Under the pieces are notes generated by a model that saw only the letters and a list, made by a program, of their open reading frames with translations, was not told the origin of the DNA and ran no database searches. The position numbers and the translations under genes were made by a program. Of a stretch of DNA of 64,000 nt, positions 8,565 to 18,246 are shown one piece after another. This DNA is from JBHFEI01 sp041928815. GTDB taxonomy: Bacteria > Pseudomonadota > Alphaproteobacteria > Rhizobiales > Rhizobiaceae. Positions within the stretch are counted from its first letter, which is position 1; the number at the start of each line of letters is the position of its first letter. The DNA lies in assembly GCF_041928815.1 (NCBI RefSeq), contig NZ_JBHFEI010000017.1, positions 1 to 64,000 on the forward strand, read 5' to 3'.

Positions 8565-9407
8565 GGGCGTTGCCCTTTCGCAGGTCAGAAAGGCATGTCC
8601 TGCGGGAGCGTGCCGCGCTCTGCGAGAAAACATGCGTAAAAACAGGGGCCTCAAGCGGAGAGGCGATCCGTGAGAGGTCGCGACACGCTTTCGGCGGGAG
8701 CGGGGATGGCGGCGAAACAGCCGCAAGGAGGGCGCCTGATGCCATGGCGCGGGCGGAAAGGCAAGGTTGTCGCGACGGTGCCGGATGCAGGCAGATCCGC
8801 CATGTCCGGATGCGGGCGGAGCGGAACGGGGGATGGGACGGAAGGCGCGCGGTTTTCGAGGAGCGGATCCGAGCGTGCGGTTGCGGCTGCCCGGCCTTGC
8901 ACACGGCAACCGGACGGTGACAGGCAGGGGGGTCCGATAGCGGCCCGTCTCCGGAGACAAGGACATCGGGACGCGGCGGATCTTGCGCCAATGTCGAGGC
9001 GTGCCGGACGCCGTGCAGGCCGGGCGTCGGCTGCCGGAACCGGCGCAGAACACGCTCCTGTCTCCGGCACGCGGCGGTGCGCACGATCGCGACGCCCGCT
9101 GGTCGCGCCCTGCGGGCGAGGATGCCGGGTGCAGCGGAGACAGGCAATTACGCGTGTGAATTGCGTAGTAAAAGTACATATTTTGCTGAGCGCCGTTCCC
9201 GACGCCGCCGCGTCTCTTGTAAGTGAATCCGCATTGCAGCACGAAAATAAGCCAGAATGCTGCGATGCGGCGAAGACGTCATCACCATTGTGAGGATGTA
9301 TCAATTTTGGGGCTTCTTTTGTCCTTGACCCGCGGCAGTGAATGTAATTTAACTACATAATGGAGGTGTGAAGGCCTCCAGGCTCATGGAAATCGGAGGA
9401 GTGACCC
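8565..9407. other. 843-bp region without a convincing gene
   Basis: Long open frames exist on both strands, but they are Arg/Ser/Pro-rich, lack family resemblance and overlap each other, as expected of shadows in GC-rich DNA. The right-hand 250 bp are clearly AT-richer and should hold the promoter of the sugar-binding protein gene. An inverted repeat CAATT-N9-AATTG lies at 9145-9163. Confidence 0.5.
9324..9358 (+). promoter_or_regulatory. Candidate promoter and 17-bp operator of the sugar ABC operon
   Basis: A CTTGAC -35-like hexamer at 9324-9329 is followed at sub-optimal spacing by TAATTT (9345-9350). A near-perfect inverted repeat, ATGTAATTTAACTACAT, covers 9342-9358 and so overlaps the probable -10 region. 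That placement suggests repression. The start codon is 50 bp downstream. Which regulator binds is unknown; the SorC protein at 15958 is the obvious local candidate. Confidence 0.4.
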
Positions 9408-10376
9408 ATGAAACGTTCAATTGCTGCTTATGTGCTGGCGCTGATGGCCGGCGTCGCCTCGGCCGGCGTGGCGAATGCCGCCGACTGCAAGGTCGGCATC
9501 GCCATGTATACGCTCGGCGCGCCCTATTTCGCCGCCCAGGTGGCGGCCGCCGAGGACCAGGCCAAGAAGGCCGGTTGCGAGGTGACCAGCGCCGACGGCC
9601 AGAACGACATGGCCAAGCAGATCGCCGACGTGGAGGACATGGTCGCGCGCGGCGTCAACCTCCTGATCCTCAACCCGCGCGATCCGGAAGGCCTCGTTGC
9701 CGCAGCCGACGCGGCGACCGCCGCCGGCGTCAAGGTCGTGGTCATGGATTCCTCGATCAACACCAAGGCGAACGTCGTCACGCAGGTCCGTTCCTCGAAC
9801 GACCAGAACGGCGTGCTCGTCGGCCAGTGGCTCGCCAACGCCACCAAGGGCAAGGATCTGAAGATCATTCTTCTGTCCGGCGACAAGGGCAACGAGGTCG
9901 GGCGCGATCGCCGTCTCGGCGTGTTCAAGGGCCTCGTCGAAGGCCAGCTCGTCAATGACGGCAAGGTCAGCTTCCAGGTGGTCGGCCAGGGCTGGGGCGG
10001 CTGGGCCCACGAGGGCGGCCTCGCGGCGATGGAAGACCTGCTGACCGCCCATCCGGACGCCAATGTCGTTCTCGGCGAGAATGATTCCATGGTGCTCGGC
10101 GCGTTGAAGGCGCTGGAGGCCCAGGGCAAGACCGACGTGCTGGCGCTCGCCGCCGCCGACGGCCAGAAGGAGGCGCTCGCGCTGATCAAGGAAGGCAAGT
10201 ACGGCGCGACCGGCCTCAACGATCCCGATCTCGTCGCCCGCACCGCCGTCGACATCGGGCTGAAGGCCGTCAAGGGTGAGCTTCCCTCCGACTTCCCGAA
10301 GCTGAACCTGACGACGCCCGCCGTCATCACCAAGGAAAACGTCGACCAGTATTATCGCGCCGACGCCGTTTTCTGA
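9408..10376 (+). CDS. Sugar ABC transporter, periplasmic substrate-binding protein (RbsB-like)
   Basis: This 322-residue secreted protein of the periplasmic-binding-protein type 1 (Peripla_BP_4) class has a Sec signal peptide of about 24 residues ending in VANAADC. The mature part has the two-lobe pattern, with VGIAMYTLGAPYFAA opening lobe one and GENDSMVLGALKAL in lobe two. Family members bind pentoses, hexoses or polyols; the ligand cannot be read from sequence. A GGAGG-type site precedes the ATG. It heads the ABC cassette and is followed by a strong hairpin before the ATPase gene. Confidence 0.9.
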   Translation: MKRSIAAYVLALMAGVASAGVANAADCKVGIAMYTLGAPYFAAQVAAAEDQAKKAGCEVTSADGQNDMAKQIADVEDMVARGVNLLILNPRDPEGLVAAADAATAAGVKVVVMDSSINTKANVVTQVRSSNDQNGVLVGQWLANATKGKDLKIILLSGDKGNEVGRDRRLGVFKGLVEGQLVNDGKVSFQVVGQGWGGWAHEGGLAAMEDLLTAHPDANVVLGENDSMVLGALKALEAQGKTDVLALAAADGQKEALALIKEGKYGATGLNDPDLVARTAVDIGLKAVKGELPSDFPKLNLTTPAVITKENVDQYYRADAVF

Positions 10377-10390
10377 GTTCCCGTCTCCCT

Positions 10391-10412
10391 GCGGCGGCCG
10401 CGAGGCCGCCGC
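10391..10412 (+). terminator. Hairpin between binding-protein and ATPase genes
   Basis: A perfect 9-bp stem, GCGGCGGCC/GGCCGCCGC with a GCGA loop, lies 15 bp after the binding-protein stop. No T-run follows, so it more likely shields the 3' end of the abundant binding-protein message or attenuates read-through. A further GC-rich inverted repeat follows at about 10417-10441. Confidence 0.55.
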
Positions 10413-10568
10413 GTCGGGACGGCCGGCAGCGCCGGTCGTCCCTTGCCTGGCCGTCGTTTTCGCGGCGGCAAAGCCCGTGCGATCCCGGCATCGCGGGGCC
10501 TTAGAGACAACAGCTGTGGCGCCTGTTGCCGCGATCCCGGTCGCGCGGCGGGTTCTATTGGGGGGAGC

Positions 10569-12091
<1,523 letters not shown>

Positions 12092-12095
<4 letters not shown>

Positions 12096-13087
12096 CCCAT
12101 ACGACAGAGACGGCGGCGCCGCAGGCCCGCAACAACCTCGCCGACATCCGCCTGATCGTCCAGCGCTTCGGCACGCTGGCGATCTTCCTCGTGCTCGTCA
12201 TCGTCGCCACCTGGTGGTCGGACAGTTTCCTCAGCCGCGGCAACATCCTCAACGTGCTGCGCCAGGTCGCCTCCACCGCCGGCATCATGGCCGTCGGCAT
12301 GCTCTTCGTCATCCTGACGCGCGGCATCGACCTGTCGATCGGCTCGGTCATGGCGCTGGGCTCGGTGCTCACCGGCTATTTCTGCGCGATCTTGGGCTAT
12401 GGCACGGCGACCACCATCCTGCTCGTGCTCGTCTGCGGCGGCCTGTGCGGGCTCGTCACCGGCGGCTTCGTCGCCTATCTGCGGCTGCCCTCCTTCGTCA
12501 TGTCGCTCGCGATGATGGCGGTGGCGCGCGGCCTGTCGCTGATCATCTCGGAAGGCCGCCCGATCCCGCTCGAGGAGGCCGGTGCCGCCTTCAGCCGCTT
12601 CGGCTCCGGCTTCCTTTTCGGCATTCCGCAGCCCGTCCTCTTGATGTTCGCCGTCTATATCGTCGGCGGCATCGTGCTCAACTTCACCCGCTTCGGCCGC
12701 GTCATCACCGCGATCGGATCCAACGAGGAGGCGGTGCGCCTCTCCGGCATCGCGGTGCCGCGCTACATCCTGGCGGTCTACGTCATTTCCGGCCTGCTCG
12801 CCGGCGTCGCGGGCATTATCGCGGCGAGCCGCACGGGCGTCGGCTCCGCCCAGGTCGGCGTCGGCGCGGAGCTGAACGTGATCGCCGCCGTCGTCATCGG
12901 CGGGGCGAGCCTGATGGGCGGTAAGGGCGGGGTCATCAACACGCTGCTCGGCGCGCTGGTGATGGGCATCATCACCAACATCATGAACCTCGCCGGCGTG
13001 CCGGGCTACCACCAGCAGGTCTATATGGGCGCGATCATCGTCATCGCCATGCTGCTGCAGTACAGCACCGGCTCCCTGAAGCGATAG
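12092..13087 (+). CDS. Sugar ABC transporter permease (RbsC-like)
   Basis: This 331-residue integral membrane protein of the RbsC/BPD_transp_2 class begins with a cytoplasmic leader (residues 1-28), then about eight to ten hydrophobic segments. The family motif GIDLSIGSVMALGSV follows the second or third helix, and the usual GGASLMGGKGG loop lies near residue 270. One permease gene is enough, because members form homodimers. It is translationally coupled to the ATPase gene, and a strong hairpin follows it. Confidence 0.93.
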
Positions 13088-13094
13088 GCCGTGC

Positions 13095-13120
13095 GCCCGG
13101 GAGGGGACGCCCTCCCGGGC
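13095..13120 (+). terminator. Hairpin terminator after the sugar permease gene
   Basis: An 11-bp perfect stem, GCCCGGGAGGG/CCCTCCCGGGC with a GACG loop, starts 7 bp past the permease stop. The T-run is short (CGTTTCG). It separates the ABC cassette from the dehydrogenase/kinase unit, which has its own operator-like repeat. Confidence 0.6.
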
Positions 13121-13191
13121 CGGCGTTTCGGCCGCAGCGTGACGGGGGATACCTCTTTCCTTCGCCGGACCCTTGCATCCCGTTTTTCATA

Positions 13192-13216
13192 TGTGATAAA
13201 AAATCACAATTGTGAT
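13192..13216 (+). promoter_or_regulatory. Triple half-site operator before the dehydrogenase-kinase-regulator unit
   Basis: TGTGAT (13192-13197) and ATCACA (13203-13208) form an inverted repeat. The second arm is also half of the perfect palindrome ATCACAATTGTGAT (13203-13216). Three half-sites at regular spacing, 50 bp before the dehydrogenase start in a locally AT-rich patch, look like the binding site of a multimeric repressor. The SorC-family protein encoded in the same unit is the likely binder (inference). The resemblance to a CRP site (TGTGA-N6-TCACA) is off by one base in the spacer. Confidence 0.6.
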
Positions 13217-13265
13217 GTTCCGCTGGCAGGCCGCTTGCGCCGCGCGGGTTACGAAAGGTGACACG

Positions 13266-14312
13266 ATGACTGCCCACCGTCCGAACGATCTCATGCGCGC
13301 CATCGTGCTGCACGCGCCCGGCGACATCCGCCTCGAGCACCGGCCGACGCCGGCGGCAGGGCCGGGCGAGGTCCTGCTCCGGGTCGCCTCCGTCGGGGTC
13401 TGCGGCTCGGACCTGCCGCGCATGCTGGTCAAGGGATCGTGGAAGATGCCGCTGATCACCGGCCACGAGTTTTCCGGCCATATCCACGCGCTCGGCGAGG
13501 GCGTCACCGGCTGGGATGTCGGCGAGCTCACCGCCATCGCGCCGCTTCTGCCCTGCAACCAGTGCATCGAATGCAAGACCGGCAACTTCTCGCGCTGCCG
13601 CGACTACGACTATTTCGGCAGTCGCCGCGACGGCGCCTATGCGGAATATGTCGCCGTGCCGGTCGAGAACCTGATCAAGACGCCGCAGCATGTCGATCCG
13701 CGCGCCGTGGCCATGACCGATCCGGCCTCGATCGCGCTTCATGCGCTCTGGAAGGCCGGCGGCATGCGCGTCGGCCAGGTCGGCGGCGTGGTCGGCTGCG
13801 GGCCGATCGGCCTCTTCGCCATCCAGTGGATGCGGCTGATGGGGGCCTCCAAGGTGATTGCCGTCGACGTGTCGGAGGAGAAGCTGGCGCTGGCGCGCGA
13901 GGCGGGTGCCGACGTGCTGGTGCTTGCCGCCGATTTCGCCGCCAACAAGGAGCGCGCCGATCTCGTCATCGAGGCGGTCGGCCTGGATTCCACCATCAAC
14001 GCCGCAATTACGCTCGCCGCCCCCGGCGGTCATGTCACCTTCATCGGCATCCCGGTGCCGGACGTCACGCTCTCCAACGCCACCTTCCAGCGCTTCCTGC
14101 GCCAGGAAGTGTCGCTGCACGGTTCCTGGAACAGCTTTGGCGCGCCCTTCCCGGGGCCGCAATGGACGACGACGATCGAGAAATTCGCCACCGGCGAGCT
14201 GAAGTGGGAGTTCATGATCTCGCATGATCTTGACCTCGAGGAGCTTCCGGGCATCTTCGAGCGGTTCGCGGCGAAGGATCTGCATTTCTCGAAGGTGCTG
14301 TTCCATCCCTGA
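13266..14312 (+). CDS. Zinc-dependent medium-chain dehydrogenase, GatD (galactitol-1-phosphate dehydrogenase)-like
   Basis: The 348-residue protein aligns with E. coli GatD through GVCGSDLPR, GHEFSGHI, the structural-zinc run CNQCIECKTGNFSRC, FGSRRDGAYAEY and the late HGSWNSF segment. Cys, His and Glu of GVCGSD/GHE should hold the catalytic zinc. GVVGCGPIG is the NAD-binding loop. It likely oxidises a polyol or polyol phosphate at a secondary hydroxyl. The start at 13266 has GAAAGG upstream; ATG 13293 is an alternative. It is the first gene of a run ending with the SorC regulator. Confidence 0.85.
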   Translation: MTAHRPNDLMRAIVLHAPGDIRLEHRPTPAAGPGEVLLRVASVGVCGSDLPRMLVKGSWKMPLITGHEFSGHIHALGEGVTGWDVGELTAIAPLLPCNQCIECKTGNFSRCRDYDYFGSRRDGAYAEYVAVPVENLIKTPQHVDPRAVAMTDPASIALHALWKAGGMRVGQVGGVVGCGPIGLFAIQWMRLMGASKVIAVDVSEEKLALAREAGADVLVLAADFAANKERADLVIEAVGLDSTINAAITLAAPGGHVTFIGIPVPDVTLSNATFQRFLRQEVSLHGSWNSFGAPFPGPQWTTTIEKFATGELKWEFMISHDLDLEELPGIFERFAAKDLHFSKVLFHP

Positions 14313-14431
14313 CTGCCCCGGAAGGGCGGCCGCGCGGTCGCGGGACATGGTTCCGGCCCATGTCTTCGCCGCATGGTCCGGTGCCGGAGCCGATGCGCTG
14401 CGGCGGGAAATGCTGTTGAGGGGAGGGCGGA

Positions 14432-15961
14432 ATGGCTGCGGTTCTCAGTCTGGATTTCGGCACGGGCGGCGCCCGCGCCGCCATTTTCGACACGGCGACG
14501 AATCGCATCGTCGCCAGGGGCGAGGCACCCTACCGGACGCGCCACCTGCCGCCGAACCGGGCGGAGCAGGACCCGGAGGACTGGATGCGCGCGCTCGCCT
14601 CCATCGTCCCCGGCCTCGTCGCCGAGGCGGGATCGCCGGAGATCGCCGCGGTCGCGGTCGCGACCTTCGCCTCGACGGTCGTCGTCTGCGACCGGGCCGG
14701 ACGGCCGCTGGCGCCGGCCGTTCTCTGGATGGACGCGCGCGCAGCCGAGGAGGCTGCCTTCACCGAGACCGTCGATCACCCGATCCTTGCCGACAGCGGC
14801 GGCTCGGACGCGGTCGAATGGCTGGTGCCGAAGGCCATGTGGTTCGCCCGCAACGCGCCCGACCTCTGGGCCCGCACCGAGGTGATCTGCGAGGCGCTCG
14901 ATTTCGTCAACCACCGGCTGACCGGCGTCTGGGCGGGCTCGCTGATGAACGCCACCTGCAAGTGGAACTACGACAGCCGCAACCGCGCCTTCTGCACCGA
15001 TCTATACGCGCTTCTCGGCGTGCCGGAACTCGGCGACAAGCTGCCGGGCCGCATCGTCGACATCGGCGCCATCATCGCGCCGATGCTGCCGGAGATGGCG
15101 CATATGCTCGGCATTCCCGGTACGCCCGTCGTCGTCCAGGGCGGCATCGACGCCCATATGGGCACCTTCGGCGCCGATACGGTGACGCCCGGATCGATGT
15201 TGTTCATCGGCGGCACCTCGAATGTCCACCTGACCCAGGTCGAGGATGACGGGCGCGACATCCGCGGCGTCTGGGGGCCCTATCCGAACGCGCTGACGCC
15301 GGGTCTCCGGATGATCGAGGGCGGCCAGGTCTCGGCCGGCTCCATCCTGCAATGGCTGAGCCACACGATCTTCGGCGTCGACGAGGCCGGGTTTCGCGCG
15401 CTCTGCGCCGATGCCGCCGCGATCGCGCCGGACGCGACGGGCCTTCTCGCGCTCGACTACTGGATGGGCAACCGCACGCCCTATCGCGATGCGCGCCTGC
15501 GCGGCGCCTTCCTCGGCCTGTCGCTCTCCCACGACCGCGCCTCGATCTATCGCGCGGCGGTCACCGGCGTGGCGCTCGGCGCGGCGAACGTCGTCTTCGA
15601 CCTCGAACGGCAGGGCGTGACGATCGACCGGATCGTCGTCTCCGGCGGCATCATGCGCAATCCGCTCTGGCTGGAGGCGACGATTGACGCAATCGGCAAA
15701 CCCGTCGAACTGGCGCTCGACGACAACCTGTCGCTCTATGGCGGGGCGGTCGCCTGCACCGTCGCGCTCGGCCTTTTTCCCGACCTGACGACGGCGGCGC
15801 GGGCCCTGCGCGCGCCGGTCGTCGAACGGCAGCCCGATCCCGGCCGCCACCGGCAGTATCGCGCCATGCTCGCCGACTACCGCGACGCGACCGAACGGCT
15901 TGCGCCCGTCTTCCACCGGCTCTCGGACGCCGCCTCCTCGAAAGCCTCGGAGCGGCCATGA
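14432..15961 (+). CDS. FGGY-family carbohydrate kinase, ribulokinase-like
   Basis: The 509-residue kinase has phosphate-1 motif DFGTGG (8-13), a candidate catalytic Asp240 in GGIDAHMGTFG, a phosphate-2-like FIGGTSN (259-265) and a C-terminal VSGGIMRNPLW. The stretch LDYWMGNRTPYRDARLRG resembles the signature of ribulokinases (AraB) more than that of xylulokinase or glycerol kinase, pointing to a ketopentose or pentitol substrate. The family phosphorylates sugars after ABC import. It overlaps the regulator gene by 4 bp. The exact substrate is not decided. Confidence 0.88.
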   Translation: MAAVLSLDFGTGGARAAIFDTATNRIVARGEAPYRTRHLPPNRAEQDPEDWMRALASIVPGLVAEAGSPEIAAVAVATFASTVVVCDRAGRPLAPAVLWMDARAAEEAAFTETVDHPILADSGGSDAVEWLVPKAMWFARNAPDLWARTEVICEALDFVNHRLTGVWAGSLMNATCKWNYDSRNRAFCTDLYALLGVPELGDKLPGRIVDIGAIIAPMLPEMAHMLGIPGTPVVVQGGIDAHMGTFGADTVTPGSMLFIGGTSNVHLTQVEDDGRDIRGVWGPYPNALTPGLRMIEGGQVSAGSILQWLSHTIFGVDEAGFRALCADAAAIAPDATGLLALDYWMGNRTPYRDARLRGAFLGLSLSHDRASIYRAAVTGVALGAANVVFDLERQGVTIDRIVVSGGIMRNPLWLEATIDAIGKPVELALDDNLSLYGGAVACTVALGLFPDLTTAARALRAPVVERQPDPGRHRQYRAMLADYRDATERLAPVFHRLSDAASSKASERP

Positions 15962-16941
15962 GGGAAGAGAGCGAGCGTGCCAGCAACCGCCTGCCGCTGG
16001 ACGAAAGCCGCGAGCACCTGATGGTGAAGGTGGCGCGCATGACCTACCAGCAGGAGCTGAACCAGTCGGAGATCGCCGCCGAGACGGGGCTCAACCGCTG
16101 GCAGGTCAGCCGCCTGCTGCAGGAAGCGCGCGACCTCGGCATCGTCCGCATCGAGATCGTGCCGCGTTCGCCGCGCCGGCCGGATCTGGAGGCGGCGCTG
16201 CAGCGGGCCTTCAACCTTTCCGATTCCGTCGTGGTCTCGCGCGAGGGCGAGCAGGCGGAGGGGCTGGACACGGTCGCCCAGGCCGCCGGACAGTATATCG
16301 CCCAGTTGAAGCCGAAGGGCGCGACCGTCGGCGTCTCCTGGGGCCGGACCATGGGCGCCGTCGCCCACTGGCTTCCGGACAAATGGAGCGAGGGCGGCGA
16401 GGTCGTGCAGATCAACGGCACGGTCGTGCCCATTCCGGGCGTGATGTACCACAACGACGTCGCCGCCGTCTTCGCCCGCAAGGCCGATGCGCAGCTCGTG
16501 CCGCTGCCGGTGCCGGCGATCGTCGGCCAGCGCATCACCCGCGAGGTGCTGGAGCGCGACCGCATCGTCGCCGACGTGCTCGACAGGGCCCGTTCGGCCG
16601 AGATCCTGATGTTTTCCTGCGGCGCGCTCAGCGAGGATTCCGTGCTGGTGCGTTCCGGCAATGTCCGCAGGGCGGAAATGAGCGCGCTTCTGGAGAAGGG
16701 CGCGGTCGGCGACGTGCTCGGCCGCTTCATCGACGGCGACGGCCGGATCGTCGACGAGGATCTCGACGCCCGCACCATCGGCCTGTCGCTTGCCGATGTG
16801 AAGCGCGGCGCCCGCGTGATCGGTATCGCCTCGGGGAGCGACAAGTCGGCCGTCGTTCTCGGCGTGCTGCGCGCGGGCCTCGTCACCGTCCTCGTCACCG
16901 ACGAGGCGATCGCGCAATTCGCCCTCGAGCATGCCCGGTGA
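15958..16941 (+). CDS. SorC-family transcriptional regulator
   Basis: The 327-residue protein has an N-terminal helix-turn-helix (about residues 30-60, QSEIAAETGLNRWQVSRLL) and a C-terminal sugar-binding domain of the SorC/DeoR (PF04198) type, with GVSWGRTMGAV and ALSEDSVLVRSG. Members are tetramers that bind sugar phosphates and release operators. Its gene overlaps the kinase gene (ATGA), so it is co-expressed with the pathway. It probably acts on the palindromes at 13192-13216 and perhaps 9342-9358. Confidence 0.92.
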   Translation: MREESERASNRLPLDESREHLMVKVARMTYQQELNQSEIAAETGLNRWQVSRLLQEARDLGIVRIEIVPRSPRRPDLEAALQRAFNLSDSVVVSREGEQAEGLDTVAQAAGQYIAQLKPKGATVGVSWGRTMGAVAHWLPDKWSEGGEVVQINGTVVPIPGVMYHNDVAAVFARKADAQLVPLPVPAIVGQRITREVLERDRIVADVLDRARSAEILMFSCGALSEDSVLVRSGNVRRAEMSALLEKGAVGDVLGRFIDGDGRIVDEDLDARTIGLSLADVKRGARVIGIASGSDKSAVVLGVLRAGLVTVLVTDEAIAQFALEHAR

Positions 16942-17023
16942 GCGGCCGGCAGCGCCCCATCACCGCCTGCCGCCGGACGTTCCGGGCAGGCCCGACCTCT
17001 CGAACCCGACAGGATGACGTGAC

Positions 17024-18139
17024 ATGACCCAACGCGGCTATGGTGGCCCCCTCCGCTACGTCCAGGGACCCGGCGTGATCGCCGATCTCGGCGCTTATGT
17101 CGCGCCGATCGCGACATCGGCGCTCGTCGTCATCGACGCCTTCTTCTGGGACAGCCTGGTGCCGTCGATCGAGAAGGGGCTCGCCGGCAAGGGCGTGTCG
17201 AGCCGTTTCGTCCGCTTCGGCGGCGAGGCGACCGACGCCGAGGTCGAGCGCTGCGTGGCGGAAGGCCGTGCGTCCGGCGCCGGCATCGTCATCGGTGTCG
17301 GCGGCGGCAAGGCGCTCGACACGGCCAAGATCGCCGCCTTCCACCTCGACGCCCGCATCGCCACGGTGCCGACGATCGCCTCGACCGATTCCCCGACGAG
17401 TTCGCTCGGTGTCATCTACACGGCCGACGGTGTCTACGACCATGTCGTGCGCTGCGGCCGCAACCCCGACATCGTGCTGGTCGACAGCGAACTGATCATC
17501 CGCGCCCCGGTGCGCTTCCTCGTGTCCGGCATGGGCGATGCGCTGTCGACCTGGTACGAGGCGCGATCGAACCTCGAATCCCGCTCGAACAACTATATCG
17601 GCGACGGCTATGCCGCGACGGTTGCCGGTGCCCGCATCGCGCGCGCCTGCCACGACGTGCTGATGCGTGACGGCCGTTCCGCCCTTGCCGCCGCGCGCAG
17701 CGGCCGGCTGACGCCGGCGGTCGAGAACATCATCGAGGCGAACACGCTCCTGAGCGGCCTCGGCTTCGAGAATTGCGGCGTTTCCGCGGCCCATGGCGTC
17801 CATGACGCGCTGACCGCGCTGGAGCCGACGCATCACTTCTTCCACGGCGAGAAGGTCGCCTTCGGCGTCATCTGCCTGCTGGTGCTCGAAGGCCGGCCGC
17901 CGGAGGAACTGGAGGAAGCGCTCGACTTCTGCATCGATCTCGGCCTGCCGACGACGCTTGCCGATCTCGGATTGAAGGACGCGACCGAGGCGGATCTGGC
18001 GAGCGTCGGCGAACTGGCGATGAAGCCGACCAACGTCATCCACTCGGTTCCCGTCACGCTCACCGCCCGGTCGATCGCCGACAGCATCTGGACCGCGAGC
18101 CGGCTCGCCGAGGAGCGCAAGGCCGGCCGGCGCTGCTGA
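17024..18139 (+). CDS. Iron/zinc-containing alcohol dehydrogenase, glycerol dehydrogenase (GldA)-like
   Basis: The 371-residue protein has the GldA layout: RYVQGPGVIADLG at the N-terminus, the NAD-binding GVGGGKALDTAK (about residues 91-102) and TIASTDSPTSS. The metal ligands are Asp in GMGDALSTWYEA and two His in AAHGVHDAL and HHFFHGEK. Glycerol dehydrogenases interconvert glycerol and dihydroxyacetone, but relatives take other small polyols. It follows the regulator by 82 bp in the same direction and probably belongs to the same pathway. Confidence 0.88.
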   Translation: MTQRGYGGPLRYVQGPGVIADLGAYVAPIATSALVVIDAFFWDSLVPSIEKGLAGKGVSSRFVRFGGEATDAEVERCVAEGRASGAGIVIGVGGGKALDTAKIAAFHLDARIATVPTIASTDSPTSSLGVIYTADGVYDHVVRCGRNPDIVLVDSELIIRAPVRFLVSGMGDALSTWYEARSNLESRSNNYIGDGYAATVAGARIARACHDVLMRDGRSALAAARSGRLTPAVENIIEANTLLSGLGFENCGVSAAHGVHDALTALEPTHHFFHGEKVAFGVICLLVLEGRPPEELEEALDFCIDLGLPTTLADLGLKDATEADLASVGELAMKPTNVIHSVPVTLTARSIADSIWTASRLAEERKAGRRC

Positions 18140-18149
18140 ACGATCCTGT

Positions 18150-18177
18150 CCGGCCGAAGCGCGATCGCCTCGGCCGG
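18150..18177. terminator. GC-rich hairpin between convergent genes
   Basis: CCGGCCGA and TCGGCCGG form an 8-bp stem with a 12-nt loop in the 107-bp gap between two convergent genes. There is no T-run on either side, so a bidirectional terminator role is only plausible. Confidence 0.3.
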
Positions 18178-18246
18178 CGAGTGGATCGAGAGCGGGAGGA
18201 CGACTGGTCGAGGGGGTCTCCGGCAGGTTGCAAGGCTGCGTGCGGC

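Noticed and set aside
8670..9293. 207-codon plus-strand open frame in the gene-free stretch
   Set aside because: It is Arg/Gly/Ser-rich, lacks recognisable motifs, overlaps equally long frames on the other strand and has no good ribosome-binding site.
13192..13208. CRP-type binding site
   Set aside because: The spacer is 7 bp instead of 6, and the shared-arm triple motif with a SorC gene in the unit is a better explanation.
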